DNA of 64,000 nt, taken from positions 124,001 through 188,000 of the forward strand of contig JACKBN010000011.1 in the NCBI GenBank assembly GCA_020634565.1, read 5' to 3'. A model generated the notes under the pieces. It made no database searches and was not told the origin of the DNA. It was given only the letters and a program-made list of their open reading frames with translations. Origin of the DNA: Ardenticatenaceae bacterium (GTDB lineage: Bacteria > Chloroflexota > Anaerolineae > Promineifilales > Promineifilaceae). Positions within the stretch are counted from its first letter, which is position 1. Every line of letters starts with the position of its first letter. The position numbers and the translations under genes are program-made. Positions 45,442-53,701 of this stretch are shown one piece after another.

Positions 45442-46668
45442 TTACTCAACCACCAATCTCTCCCTAGCTCCTCTAACTATCTTTTCTGCCTCAGCTGCAC
45501 TGCTTGCGAGTGCGGTGAGATGCCCCATTTTGCGGCCGGGGCGGGCGGATTCTTTGCCGTACAAGTGCAGTTTCAGGTGGGGGTGGGTCAGAACGGCCGT
45601 CCAATCTGGGAAAGATTTAGCCACAGATTTCGCAGATGACACAGATTTTTCTCTCTGCGCCTTTGCGTCTTTGCGTTGATTTTTGGGCCACAGGTCGCCG
45701 AGCAGATTGGCCATTGCTGCGGGGCGCAAGTAGGTGGTGTCGCCGACGGGCAGCCCGCAGACGGTGCGCATTTGCTGCTCGAACTGGCTGGTCACGCATG
45801 CCTCGATGGTGAGATGACCTGAGTTGTGTGGGCGCGGGGCGATCTCGTTGAGCAGTAGCCAGCTCTCCTCCCCATTCCAGGGGGAGGGGCCGGGGGTGGG
45901 GGTCAGAAAAAATTCCACGCACAGCACGCCGACCACGTCCAACTCGGTGAGCACGGTTTGCACCATCGCTTCGGCCTGGGCCAGCACCTGCGGCGGCACG
46001 CTGGCCGGGGCTACGGAGACGTCCAGAATGTGGTTGGCGTGGTCGTTTTCGATGAGGTTGTAATGGGCGATACGGCCGTTCACGTCCCGCGCCGCCACCA
46101 TCGAAACCTCGCGCTCAAACTCGACCCAACCTTCCAAAATGCAATCTACTTCGCCCACTTCCTGCCAGGCCGCAGCTGCTTCGTCGGGATGGTTGATTTT
46201 GACTTGCCCTTTGCCGTCATAGCCGGAAACGGCCGTTTTCAACACCGCCGGGCAGCCAATTTCAGCCAAACCAGTTTGCAAATCGGCCAATGAATGCACG
46301 GCGGCAAAAGGAACCGTGGGCAACCCATTGTCTGCGAAGAACGTTTTCTCGCGCAGCCGATTTTGCGCCACGCGCAGCGCCTGTGCGCCGGGACGCAGCG
46401 GCACGATGGCGGCACACACTTCGGCCGTAGCCAGCGGCACGTTTTCAAACTCGTAAGTCACCACGTCCACGCTATGAGCAAATTCGCGCACAGCATCCAA
46501 ATCATCATACGCGGCCACAAATTCCCGGTCGGCCACTTGTCCGGTGGGGGAGTTCGCTTCGGGGGAAAAGACATGAATGCGATAGCCAAACGGCCGTGCC
46601 GCCAGCGCCAGCATCCGCCCTAGCTGACCACTCCCCAAAATCCCGATTGTTGCTCCCGGTAAAATCAT
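45442..46668 (-). CDS. purK: N5-carboxyaminoimidazole ribonucleotide synthase
   Basis: A 408-residue ATP-grasp CAIR-pathway enzyme: IGILGSGQLGRMLALAARPFGY, VVTYEFENVPL, KTAVSGYDGKGQ, EVSMVAARDVNG and LLNEIAPRPHNSGHLTIEACVTSQFEQ. Length is above the usual 360-380 because of two in-frame repeat insertions: residues about 254-269 (TPTPGPSPWNGEE) and about 331-350 (KDAKAQREKSVSSAKSVAKS). Both fall in loops. It is the partner of purE, but the two are separated by the antiporter gene. Confidence 0.95.
   Translation of the reverse strand: MILPGATIGILGSGQLGRMLALAARPFGYRIHVFSPEANSPTGQVADREFVAAYDDLDAVREFAHSVDVVTYEFENVPLATAEVCAAIVPLRPGAQALRVAQNRLREKTFFADNGLPTVPFAAVHSLADLQTGLAEIGCPAVLKTAVSGYDGKGQVKINHPDEAAAAWQEVGEVDCILEGWVEFEREVSMVAARDVNGRIAHYNLIENDHANHILDVSVAPASVPPQVLAQAEAMVQTVLTELDVVGVLCVEFFLTPTPGPSPWNGEESWLLLNEIAPRPHNSGHLTIEACVTSQFEQQMRTVCGLPVGDTTYLRPAAMANLLGDLWPKNQRKDAKAQREKSVSSAKSVAKSFPDWTAVLTHPHLKLHLYGKESARPGRKMGHLTALASSAAEAEKIVRGARERLVVE
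45618..45678. repeat. In-frame repeat within purK (CAGATTxxx and CTTTGCGT words)
   Basis: The left part matches the purM-purN spacer element (CCACAGATTTCGCAGATGAC) and the right part has CTTTGCGT words as in the element before purC. The frame stays open across it. Confidence 0.8.
45862..45908. repeat. TPGPSP-type coding repeat within purK
   Basis: CTCCTCCCCATTCCAG followed by GGGGGAGGGGCCGGGGGTGG forms a GC-rich hairpin encoding TPTPGPSPWNGEE in frame. Similar TPGPSP-encoding hairpins are widespread in Chloroflexota and other phyla. Confidence 0.75.
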
Positions 46669-46680
46669 GCTTGCAAAATC

Positions 46681-47607
46681 CTATTTCGACGTAAAATCAA
46701 AAATCCAGCGCAGCAAATTAATCAAAATCAGCATCACGCCTTCCCAGCGGTTGAGCTTCCAGCCCACTCGCATCAAAATAACCACAAAAATCACCATGCC
46801 ACTCAGCAGCATCAGGCTGCTGAGTCCGGCCGAATCAATCACCATTGGCTGGGATTGGATGACACCAGCCAGGCCCAGCACGCCGAGCAAATTGAACAAA
46901 TCGCTGCCAATCAGGTTGCCAATGGAAATGTCCGAGTGGCCGCGCAGCACGCCGACCAGCGACGTCGCCATTTCTGGTGCGGAGGTACCTGCGGCCACAA
47001 TCGTCACACCGATGACCCAGTCAGACATACCCAGCAGCCGCGCCACTTCGGTGGCAGACTCAACGAGAAAATCACCGCCGAGCACCACCATGGCAATGCC
47101 CAGGGCGAACAGCGGCACATCCCGCCAGCGAAATTCGCCATCGGGCACTTCTTCCAAATCCACGTCGCGCTGCGTGTACAGGTAGAGCAAATAGGCAAAG
47201 AGCAGGGCCAGCAAAACGGCCCCTTCCCACTGCTCTAGCTGCAAATCGTGCATGAAAAAGAGTAAAACGAGCGTCGCGCCGATTAGCATCCCGCCGTCGC
47301 GGTACACAATCTTGGGCGTGGTGGTGATGGCGCGCACGGCAACCACGCCGCCTAGAATAAAGCCCAGATTGAAAATATTGGAGCCGACAATGTTGCTCAC
47401 GGAGATGTCTGCCTGGCCAGAAACGGCCGCACTAATCGTCACCGCAAACTCCGGGGCCGAGGTGCCTACGGCCACAATCGTTAGCCCGATAATCAGCTCT
47501 GAGACACCAAAGCGCCGCGCCATCCGCGCCGCCGAGTCCACAATGAAAGTGGCCCCGTACGCCAGCGCTACAATGCTGGCAATGATGATAACTACATTGA
47601 GAAACAT
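46681..47607 (-). CDS. Calcium/sodium antiporter (CaCA, YrbG-like)
   Basis: A 308-residue antiporter with two homologous five-helix halves. Each half carries the alpha-repeat signature: VAVGTSAPEFAVTISAAVSGQADISVSNIVGSN in the first and VAAGTSAPEMATSLVGVLRGHSDISIGNLIGSDLFN in the second (described in parts). A short acidic loop (RDVDLEEVPDGEF) joins the halves. It exchanges Ca2+ for Na+ or H+. It lies between purE and purK, 12 bases upstream of purK, which is an odd place for it. Confidence 0.92.
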   Translation of the reverse strand: MFLNVVIIIASIVALAYGATFIVDSAARMARRFGVSELIIGLTIVAVGTSAPEFAVTISAAVSGQADISVSNIVGSNIFNLGFILGGVVAVRAITTTPKIVYRDGGMLIGATLVLLFFMHDLQLEQWEGAVLLALLFAYLLYLYTQRDVDLEEVPDGEFRWRDVPLFALGIAMVVLGGDFLVESATEVARLLGMSDWVIGVTIVAAGTSAPEMATSLVGVLRGHSDISIGNLIGSDLFNLLGVLGLAGVIQSQPMVIDSAGLSSLMLLSGMVIFVVILMRVGWKLNRWEGVMLILINLLRWIFDFTSK

Positions 47608-47729
47608 GAAATACGTCCTGCCTTGTTCAGTGGTTGACTTGTTGAATCAAACCGAACTTTAACGCAGACGGCAGGTCGTGCCAATGGGTGATTTTTGTTG
47701 TTAAGGAGCGATCTCGTGCTAAATATCTG

Positions 47730-48230
47730 TTATGTTGGTGGTAGCGTGTCACCTAGTACTTTTTCCGTTTGAACTTGGCGAAAATTATGCAGCTTTTGGC
47801 GGTATTTAGGGTGCTGGTTACCCAAAATGGCGATCGCCAGCAGCGCGGCATTCTTGGCCCCAGACTTACCAATCGCCAACGTGCCCACGGGCACTCCACC
47901 AGGCATCTGCACAATGGAAAGCAGCGAATCCAGCCCGTTGAGCGCACGGCTCTGCACCGGCACACCCAGCACCGGCAGCACCGTCTGTGCCGCCACCATG
48001 CCGGGTAAATGGGCTGCACCGCCCGCCCCGGCAATGATCACCTGCAAGCCCCGCGCCTCAGCGCTTTGGGCATACTCGGCCATCAGCTCCGGCGTGCGGT
48101 GCGCCGAGACCACCTTCGCCTCATGCGGTACGCCAAACTCCGTCAGCGTCTCCACCGCATGCCGCATCGTCTCCCAATCCGACGTGCTGCCCATGATGAC
48201 GCCTACTAAGATGTTGTTTTGTTCGCTCAT
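47730..48230 (-). CDS. purE: N5-CAIR mutase (PurE class I)
   Basis: A 166-residue PurE: VGVIMGSTSDWETMRHAVETL, VVSAHRTPELM with the catalytic His, IAGAGGAAHLPGMVAA and PVQSRALNGLDSLLSIVQMPGGVPV. Presence of purK means the bacterial two-step carboxylation is used. Length is standard. Confidence 0.97.
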   Translation of the reverse strand: MSEQNNILVGVIMGSTSDWETMRHAVETLTEFGVPHEAKVVSAHRTPELMAEYAQSAEARGLQVIIAGAGGAAHLPGMVAAQTVLPVLGVPVQSRALNGLDSLLSIVQMPGGVPVGTLAIGKSGAKNAALLAIAILGNQHPKYRQKLHNFRQVQTEKVLGDTLPPT

Positions 48231-48248
48231 AGCTCTGTCCTTTTAGAC

Positions 48249-48320
48249 AGGGTGAGCGGGTGAAGAGGTGAACGGGTGAGCCTTTTCACCCCTTCACCTT
48301 GTCACCCTTTCACCCCTTCA
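48249..48320. repeat. Octamer-repeat hairpin between purC and purE (GGGTGAAG words)
   Basis: GGGTGAGC, GGGTGAAG, AGGTGAAC, GGGTGAGC, then the complements TTCACCCC, TTCACCTTG, TCACCCTT. It forms a long hairpin and reaches into the purC stop, encoding its last residues. Confidence 0.85.
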
Positions 48321-49311
48321 AATTCTCTTTAATGCGTTCCGCAGCAGGCTGTTGCCCTGGCGTAAAAACTGTACCAGTGAGTTTCTCGAAGGTGGTCATG
48401 TAGCGGGCGGCGATTTGGGCGATGAGGTCGGGGGGCATGGTGGGTGGCGTACCGTCGCCGCGGTAGCCTTGGGCGGCGTACCATTTGCGCATGAACTCTT
48501 TGTCGTAGTTTTCCGGCTCGCCGGAGAAAGACCCCAAGGGTTTTGTCTTTGATGGATGGTCGGCGTCGTTTGAAAACCCTTGGGGTCTAACGGTTTTTGC
48601 CAGCCAGTAGCGGCTGGAGTCGGGAGTATGGATTTCGTCGATGAGGGTGAGACGGCCGTTTACCAACCCCATCTCATATTTCGTATCCACCAAAATCAGA
48701 CCGGCCTTGGACGCAATTTCTTGACCGCGTTTGAAGAGAGATACGGCCGTTTCCCTCACCTCCTCCCACAAATCAGCACTAATTAACCCCTGCTCCAAAA
48801 TCTCTGCCTCGGTCAGCCGCTCATCATGGCCCCCTTTTTCGGCTTTGGTGGTGGGGGTGATGATTGGTTCGGGCAGGGGATCGTTTTTGTGTAGGCCGTC
48901 GGGGAGCTGTATGCCATACGGCCGTCTCTCTCCCTGCTCATACAAATACCACAACGATGTCTTGGTGACGCCGGTAATGTAGCCGCGCACGACAATTTCC
49001 ACCGGCAGCGGCTGCGCTTCGTAGGCAATCGTCACATTGGGATCGGGCACAGAAATGACGTGGTTGCGGGCGAGATCGGCCGTTTGCTCAAACCACCAGG
49101 TGCTGAGTTGGTTCAGCACCTGTCCCTTGTACGGAATCAGCCCTAGCACCCGGTCAAAGGCGCTGACGCGGTCGGTGGTGATGAGAATGCGACGGCCGTT
49201 TTGCACATACACATCCCGTACCTTGCCCTCATATTTTTCACCCAACCCCGTAAAATCGGTCGTGTCCAGGCAGTTGGGAATGGCTTCTAGCAATTGTTGA
49301 TGAGTTAGCAT
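48310..49311 (-). CDS. purC: Phosphoribosylaminoimidazole-succinocarboxamide synthase
   Basis: A 333-residue SAICAR synthetase, of the longer (about 300-residue) type. It shows GKVRDVYVQNGRRILITTDRVSAFDR, VIVRGYITG-like EIVVRGYITGVTKTSLW, and LILVDTKYEMGLVNGRLTLIDEIHTPDSSRYW. ATG 49311 is preferred, as AAGGTG lies upstream and an earlier frame extension runs through repeat sequence (RGKDAKKFFVS). Confidence 0.96.
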   Translation of the reverse strand: MLTHQQLLEAIPNCLDTTDFTGLGEKYEGKVRDVYVQNGRRILITTDRVSAFDRVLGLIPYKGQVLNQLSTWWFEQTADLARNHVISVPDPNVTIAYEAQPLPVEIVVRGYITGVTKTSLWYLYEQGERRPYGIQLPDGLHKNDPLPEPIITPTTKAEKGGHDERLTEAEILEQGLISADLWEEVRETAVSLFKRGQEIASKAGLILVDTKYEMGLVNGRLTLIDEIHTPDSSRYWLAKTVRPQGFSNDADHPSKTKPLGSFSGEPENYDKEFMRKWYAAQGYRGDGTPPTMPPDLIAQIAARYMTTFEKLTGTVFTPGQQPAAERIKENLKG

Positions 49312-49325
49312 TGTTTCACCTTTTT

Positions 49326-49402
49326 TGACGCAAAGGCGCAAAGGAGAAAAAGAAACAAAGAATTTCTTCGCGTCTTTGCCTCTTGGCACCTTTGCGTTGC
49401 GC
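49326..49402. repeat. Octamer-repeat hairpin between purL and purC (CGCAAAGG words)
   Basis: CGCAAAGG occurs twice in tandem, and the complementary CTTTGCG words return 35 bases later. The element fills almost the whole purL-purC spacer. Confidence 0.8.
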
Positions 49403-49404
49403 TT

Positions 49405-52400
49405 TTAAGCATTTTTAATTCCGTTTTCAAACAGCCGCAGTCCCAAATTCCCCTGTTCACCACGGCTGGCGCGGGGATGCTGCCAGGGGAAAATGTGGTT
49501 TTCTGGATGCGGCATCAGCCCCAGCACGTTGCCCGCCGGGTTGCACAGCGCGGCGATGTCAAGGACGGAGCCGTTTGGGTTGTGTGGGTAATCGGTAAGC
49601 GGTAAGCGGTAATCGGTAATCCGTTCACCGACCACCGATAACTGATTACCGATTACCGAATACTGAAGTGGTATCAAATTCTCCGCCTGCAACGTGGCTA
49701 AAGCGCCCTCATCCTGCACCATGAGGCGTCCTTCGCCATGTGCAACGGGGCAGAGGATCGGTTCCGTAAGGCCCTGAGTGAACAGGCTGGGGCTGTTGGG
49801 ATTCGGTTGCAGCGTCACCCAGCGGCATTCAAACTGGTTCGACTGGTTGTAGGTGAGCGTGACCCGCCGGGGGGATTGGCTGCCGGGCAAAATGCCTGCT
49901 TTGACCAACGTTTGGAAGCCGTTGCAGATACCCAGGACGGGACGGCCGTCTTTCACAAACGCCCGCAATTCTTCTCCAAACTGCTCCCGCAAATCCAGTG
50001 CCCAGAGCACACCCGCGCCCAAATCATCGCCATACGAAAAGCCGCCGGGAATGACCAACATGCCATAATCCGCCAGCCGCCGTTCGCCTGCCATCAGCTG
50101 ATTAATGTGTACAACCTCCGGCTCGCCGCCCGCCAGCGTGCAGGCCAGCGCCGCGTCGTGGTCGCGGTTGGTGCCGTTGGCGTGTAGGATGAGGACCTTC
50201 GGTTGGTTTCCGGTGAACGGTAATCGGTTATCGGTTATCGGTGAGCGCTTTTCGTCACTGTTTACTGAATACTGATTACTGATTACCGAATACGGATTAC
50301 CGACAACGTGGCCGCGCCATGCCTGTTCCATTTCTTCAACAGACAAATTCAAAATTGGGGTGCCGGTACGGCCGTTCACCACCAAACTCTCCCCGCCAAT
50401 CACCGCCACGCATTCGTGCGGCACGTCAGCCAGCAGTTCGCGGAAGCGGGGCGCATCTTCGGGGCGAACCTCCACCAGGAAGCGGCTGAGCGATTCGGCA
50501 AAGAGCACCACTTCGTCCTCCGAATAGGACGCGTGCCAGTCGCGCGGCACGTGGATGAGCTGCAATTCCGCGCCGATGCGGCCCGCGATGCACATCTCCG
50601 CCAGCGCTACGGCGACGCCGCCTTCGGCACAGTCGTGGCACGCTTGCACCAGTCCGGCCTGCATCGCTTGGTGCAGCAGCCGCATCCGCGTCAGGCTGTC
50701 CGGCACCGGTTGGGGCACGGTGCGGCTGCCCTCGGCGCGACCACCAACCTGGTTAAAATGGCTGCCGCCCAGCTCGGCGCGCGTGTCGCCCACCACAAAG
50801 ATGAAGTTGCCTGCCTGCTTCAAATCCATCGTCACCGTTTTGGCCACGTCGGGCACCATGCCCATGGCGCTGATGAGCAGGGTGCCGGGGATGGCGTGTT
50901 TTTCGCCATCGGCCCCGGTGTATTCGTTGTTCAGGCTGTCTTTGCCGGAGATGTAGGGCGTTTGGAAGGAAACGGCCGCATCGTAGCACCCCTGTGCACA
51001 GCGCACCAGCGACCCCAACCGGTCGGGCAAATTCGGGTTGCCCCAGCAGAAATTGTCCAAAATGGAAACTTGATCCGGGTCCGCCCCCACGGCGACGACG
51101 TTGCGCATCGCTTCGTCGGTGGCAGCCCAGGCCATCGCGTAGGGGTCGAGGTCGGTGTAGTTGGGGCAGATGCCGTTGGACAAGGCTACGCCCTTGGGAG
51201 ATTGGAGATTGGAGACCAGAGATTGGTCTTTCATCTCTAATCTCTGATCTCCAATCTCCATTTTTAATGAATTTTGCGGCACTAAAACCGTCGCATCACT
51301 GGGGCCGTGGTTGGCGATGCCGGTGAGGGGTTTTACGGCCGTTCCGCCTTGCACTTCATGATCATACCGCCGAATCACCTCTTCTTTGCTGCGGATGTCG
51401 GGATGGGAGAGGAGGTCGAGGAGGCGTTGGGACAGGGTGACGGGGTGGCCGGGTGACAAGGTGAGGGTGGCGGGGTCGATGGGTTGCCACTGGGCCGTCA
51501 TGTGGCGTGGGGGTAGGCCGTCGTGGAGGAAGTGCATGGTGAGGTCGCCTACAAGCCGGTCGCCGAAGTAGATGTGCAGACGGCCGTTTTCGCCAAAGGT
51601 GCCCAAATTGACCAACTCCACATCCTGGCCGTCGCAAATCGCTTGCAGGGCGGGCAGATTGGCGGGCGGCACGGACAGCACCATGCGCTCCTGCGCTTCG
51701 CTGAGCCACAGTTCCCAGGGGCGCAGGCCGGGATATTTGGTGGTGATATTGTTTAGCTGTACCGTCGCCCCCAGCTTTTCGGCCATCTCACCCACCGCCG
51801 AGGAAAAACCGCCCGCGCCGCAGTCGGTGATGGCGGTGTACAGCCTGGCGTCGCGAGCTTGCAGCACCACTTCCTGCACCTGTTTTTCCATGATAGGGTT
51901 GCCAATTTGAACGGCCGTTCCCGCAATTTCACTCGTGGCCACGTCCATTTCCATGCTGGAGAACGTCGCCCCGCGCAGGCCGTCGCGCCCGGTGCGCCCG
52001 CCAATGGCAATGATAAAGTCGCCCGGCTGCGGCTCGGTGACGTGGCTGCCGTGCGGCAAAATGCCCACGCAGCCGCAGTACACCAGTGGATTGGCGGTGT
52101 AGCCCGCGTGGTAATGAATCGAGCCGTTGACGGTAGGGATGCCCATCTTGTTGCCGTAATCCTCGATGCCGTGAATGACGCCATCGGCGATGCGGCGCGG
52201 ATGCAGCACGCCAGCGGGTAGTTCGTCCTGCGGCAGATCGGGCGGGCCAAAGCACAACACATCGGTGTTGGCGATGGGGCGTGCGCCCACGCCAAGCACG
52301 TCGCGCACCACGCCGCCCACGCCGGTGTTGGCCCCGCCAAACGGCTCCAGCGCGGAGGGATGGTTGTGCGTTTCTGCCTTGAAGGCCAGGTCGTACGTGT

Positions 52401-53289
52401 CGTCAAAAGCGACGATGCCGGCGTTGTCCACAAAGGCGGAGCGCACCCACGGCTTGGCCACTTTGTCCGTGGCGGCGCGGATGTAGGTGTTGAGCAGGCC
52501 GTTAATGGTTTGTCGCTCGCTGCCGCTGGTTTTGCCCAACTGTGGCCCTTCGTAATCAATGATTGCTTTGAATGTTTTGTGGACGCAATGCTCGCTCCAC
52601 GTCTGGGCGATCATTTCCAGCTCCACGTCGGTGGCGTCGCGATTTTCCTGCTCGTAGTAGGCACGAACGGCTTGCATCTCTTCTAAATTCAGCGCCAGCC
52701 GTCGCTCCTGGCTAATGGTCAGCAGCGCCTCATCATCCACACCGCGAACGACTATTTTCTCTACGAGACCATCACCTTCGTGGTAAGCAAAAAAGGGCGG
52801 GCTGATGGGTTGGTCGATGGCAAAGCGCTGGATGACGGGATTGGCCAGCAGTTCGGTAGCCAGGCGGTGTTTGTCAGTCTCGTTCAGGTCGCCTGTCAGC
52901 TCAAAGCGCTGTCCGGTAGCGACTCGTGCCAGGCTGGTGATGCCCAGCAGTGCGGCGGCGTGGCGCAGGTTGTCGGCGGGTGGGTCGGTGACGCCGGGGA
53001 GGAGGGTGGTTTCAATGGTGAATTGTGAATTATGAATTGTGGATTGTGAATTTTTAATGGTGAATTGTTCGGTGACGGGGTCGGCGAGGAGTTCTTGGGC
53101 CAGGCGTTCCGTATCGTCGGGGGTGAGGTCGCCTTGGAGGAAGATGAGGCGGCTGGGGTGGATGGTGGTGAGGTGGGTAATGCCAAGCTGGTGGGCAGCC
53201 TGGACGAGCTTGGTTTGGTTTACGGCCGTTTTTGGGCGAATCTCAATGCGATAAGTGGTGGTAACGGCCGTTTCTTTTTCTTGCTGCAT
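49405..53289 (-). CDS. purL: FGAM synthase, PurS-PurL-PurQ fusion
   Basis: A 1294-residue phosphoribosylformylglycinamidine synthase. Residues about 5-165 hold two PurS-like halves, about 175-990 the PurL core (WSEHCVHKTFKAIIDYEG, KAETHNHPSALEPFGGANTGVGG, CAEGGVAVALAEM), and about 1027-1290 a PurQ glutaminase with the nucleophile in LGICNGFQTLVK and LMPHPENHIFPW. Four stretches are foreign: about 75-93, 677-698, 996-1026 and 1208-1234, each encoded by a tandem heptamer repeat in frame. They fall between the PurS halves, inside the core, at the core-glutaminase linker and in a glutaminase loop. Confidence 0.96.
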   Translation of the reverse strand: MQQEKETAVTTTYRIEIRPKTAVNQTKLVQAAHQLGITHLTTIHPSRLIFLQGDLTPDDTERLAQELLADPVTEQFTIKNSQSTIHNSQFTIETTLLPGVTDPPADNLRHAAALLGITSLARVATGQRFELTGDLNETDKHRLATELLANPVIQRFAIDQPISPPFFAYHEGDGLVEKIVVRGVDDEALLTISQERRLALNLEEMQAVRAYYEQENRDATDVELEMIAQTWSEHCVHKTFKAIIDYEGPQLGKTSGSERQTINGLLNTYIRAATDKVAKPWVRSAFVDNAGIVAFDDTYDLAFKAETHNHPSALEPFGGANTGVGGVVRDVLGVGARPIANTDVLCFGPPDLPQDELPAGVLHPRRIADGVIHGIEDYGNKMGIPTVNGSIHYHAGYTANPLVYCGCVGILPHGSHVTEPQPGDFIIAIGGRTGRDGLRGATFSSMEMDVATSEIAGTAVQIGNPIMEKQVQEVVLQARDARLYTAITDCGAGGFSSAVGEMAEKLGATVQLNNITTKYPGLRPWELWLSEAQERMVLSVPPANLPALQAICDGQDVELVNLGTFGENGRLHIYFGDRLVGDLTMHFLHDGLPPRHMTAQWQPIDPATLTLSPGHPVTLSQRLLDLLSHPDIRSKEEVIRRYDHEVQGGTAVKPLTGIANHGPSDATVLVPQNSLKMEIGDQRLEMKDQSLVSNLQSPKGVALSNGICPNYTDLDPYAMAWAATDEAMRNVVAVGADPDQVSILDNFCWGNPNLPDRLGSLVRCAQGCYDAAVSFQTPYISGKDSLNNEYTGADGEKHAIPGTLLISAMGMVPDVAKTVTMDLKQAGNFIFVVGDTRAELGGSHFNQVGGRAEGSRTVPQPVPDSLTRMRLLHQAMQAGLVQACHDCAEGGVAVALAEMCIAGRIGAELQLIHVPRDWHASYSEDEVVLFAESLSRFLVEVRPEDAPRFRELLADVPHECVAVIGGESLVVNGRTGTPILNLSVEEMEQAWRGHVVGNPYSVISNQYSVNSDEKRSPITDNRLPFTGNQPKVLILHANGTNRDHDAALACTLAGGEPEVVHINQLMAGERRLADYGMLVIPGGFSYGDDLGAGVLWALDLREQFGEELRAFVKDGRPVLGICNGFQTLVKAGILPGSQSPRRVTLTYNQSNQFECRWVTLQPNPNSPSLFTQGLTEPILCPVAHGEGRLMVQDEGALATLQAENLIPLQYSVIGNQLSVVGERITDYRLPLTDYPHNPNGSVLDIAALCNPAGNVLGLMPHPENHIFPWQHPRASRGEQGNLGLRLFENGIKNA
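49587..49666. repeat. In-frame heptamer hairpin in purL glutaminase region
   Basis: GGTAATC/GGTAAGC words then TGATTAC/CGATTAC/CGAATAC complements, seven-base period throughout; encodes about residues 1208-1234 (QYSVIGNQLSVVG...). Confidence 0.88.
50211..50303. repeat. In-frame heptamer hairpin at the PurL-PurQ linker
   Basis: CGGTAAT, CGGTTAT, CGGTTAT, CGGTGAG, then TGTTTAC, TGAATAC, TGATTAC, TGATTAC, CGAATAC. It encodes about residues 996-1026 (YSVISNQYSVNSDEKRS...). Confidence 0.9.
51197..51260. repeat. In-frame heptamer hairpin in the PurL core
   Basis: GGAGATT, GGAGATT, GGAGACC, AGAGATT, then ATCTCTA, ATCTCTG, ATCTCCA, ATCTCCA. The words match the gltD insertion. It encodes about residues 677-698. 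Confidence 0.88.
53011..53067. repeat. In-frame tandem heptamers between PurS halves of purL
   Basis: TGAATTG, TGAATTA, TGAATTG, TGGATTG, TGAATTT, then TTAATGG, TGAATTG. It encodes about residues 75-93 (KNSQSTIHNSQFT). The right half does not form a clear inverted arm. Confidence 0.85.
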
Positions 53290-53312
53290 ATCTCTCCTCT
53301 AAAAAGCGGGAA

Positions 53313-53382
53313 CACAGAGTTCCGCAGAGAAATCGCAGAGCTGCACAGAGAAAATATCTGCCACATCTGCGAAATCTGTTGG
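53313..53382. repeat. GCAGAGxxx-word hairpin repeat upstream of purL
   Basis: GCAGAGAAATC, GCAGAGCTGC, ACAGAG followed by ATCTGCC, ATCTGCGAAATCTG. It resembles the purM-purN spacer element and lies in the presumed purL leader. Confidence 0.7.
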
Positions 53383-53406
53383 TTTTATTCTCGTAATCAT
53401 GTGCAA

Positions 53407-53442
53407 AATAAAAACTCCCCATCTGCTTGTAGGCGGGGAGTT
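53407..53442 (-). terminator. Rho-independent terminator upstream of purL
   Basis: On the minus strand AACTCCCC, a loop of about 16 bases, GGGGAGTT, then TTTATTTTG. It would end the hydrolase transcript before the pur operon, so purL should have its own promoter between here and 53289. Confidence 0.75.
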
Positions 53443-53444
53443 CT

Positions 53445-53630
53445 CTAAATTATCCGTATATGGTTGGTTGAAGCAGTTGGGCATTTGTCCATTTGTGGAC
53501 TGCCCATTGGTGCGTCGGGCAAATCGGCCGTAAGGTACGCAAGAGCAGCAGGTTCGCCCTCTGCTGACGTACGAACAACAAGCGGTTGATCGATTTCATC
53601 ATGCTCAGATTTTACCTCACGAGCAGGCAA
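53445..53630 (-). CDS. Doubtful small ORF
   Basis: A 61-codon frame with TTG start between the hydrolase and the terminator. The product (LPAREVKSEHDEIDQPLVV...) has no recognised family. It ends right before the terminator, which is its only support. Confidence 0.2.
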   Translation of the reverse strand: MPAREVKSEHDEIDQPLVVRTSAEGEPAALAYLTADLPDAPMGSPQMDKCPTASTNHIRII

Positions 53631-53701
53631 CTGACAGGTATAAATTACCGCTGTCTGGCCTGATTAAACAAATCTGGTTGGGAATGTGGGAAAAGCGATA
53701 C

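Noticed and set aside
49587..50303. Possible CRISPR array from repeated GGTAATC-type words
   Set aside because: The period is seven bases with no spacers, the repeats change strand within each element, and the sequence is translated in frame. No cas genes are present.
50308..51240. A 310-codon plus-strand frame over purL
   Set aside because: Antisense shadow of the PurL core; its translation is His/Arg/Ala-rich with no motif.
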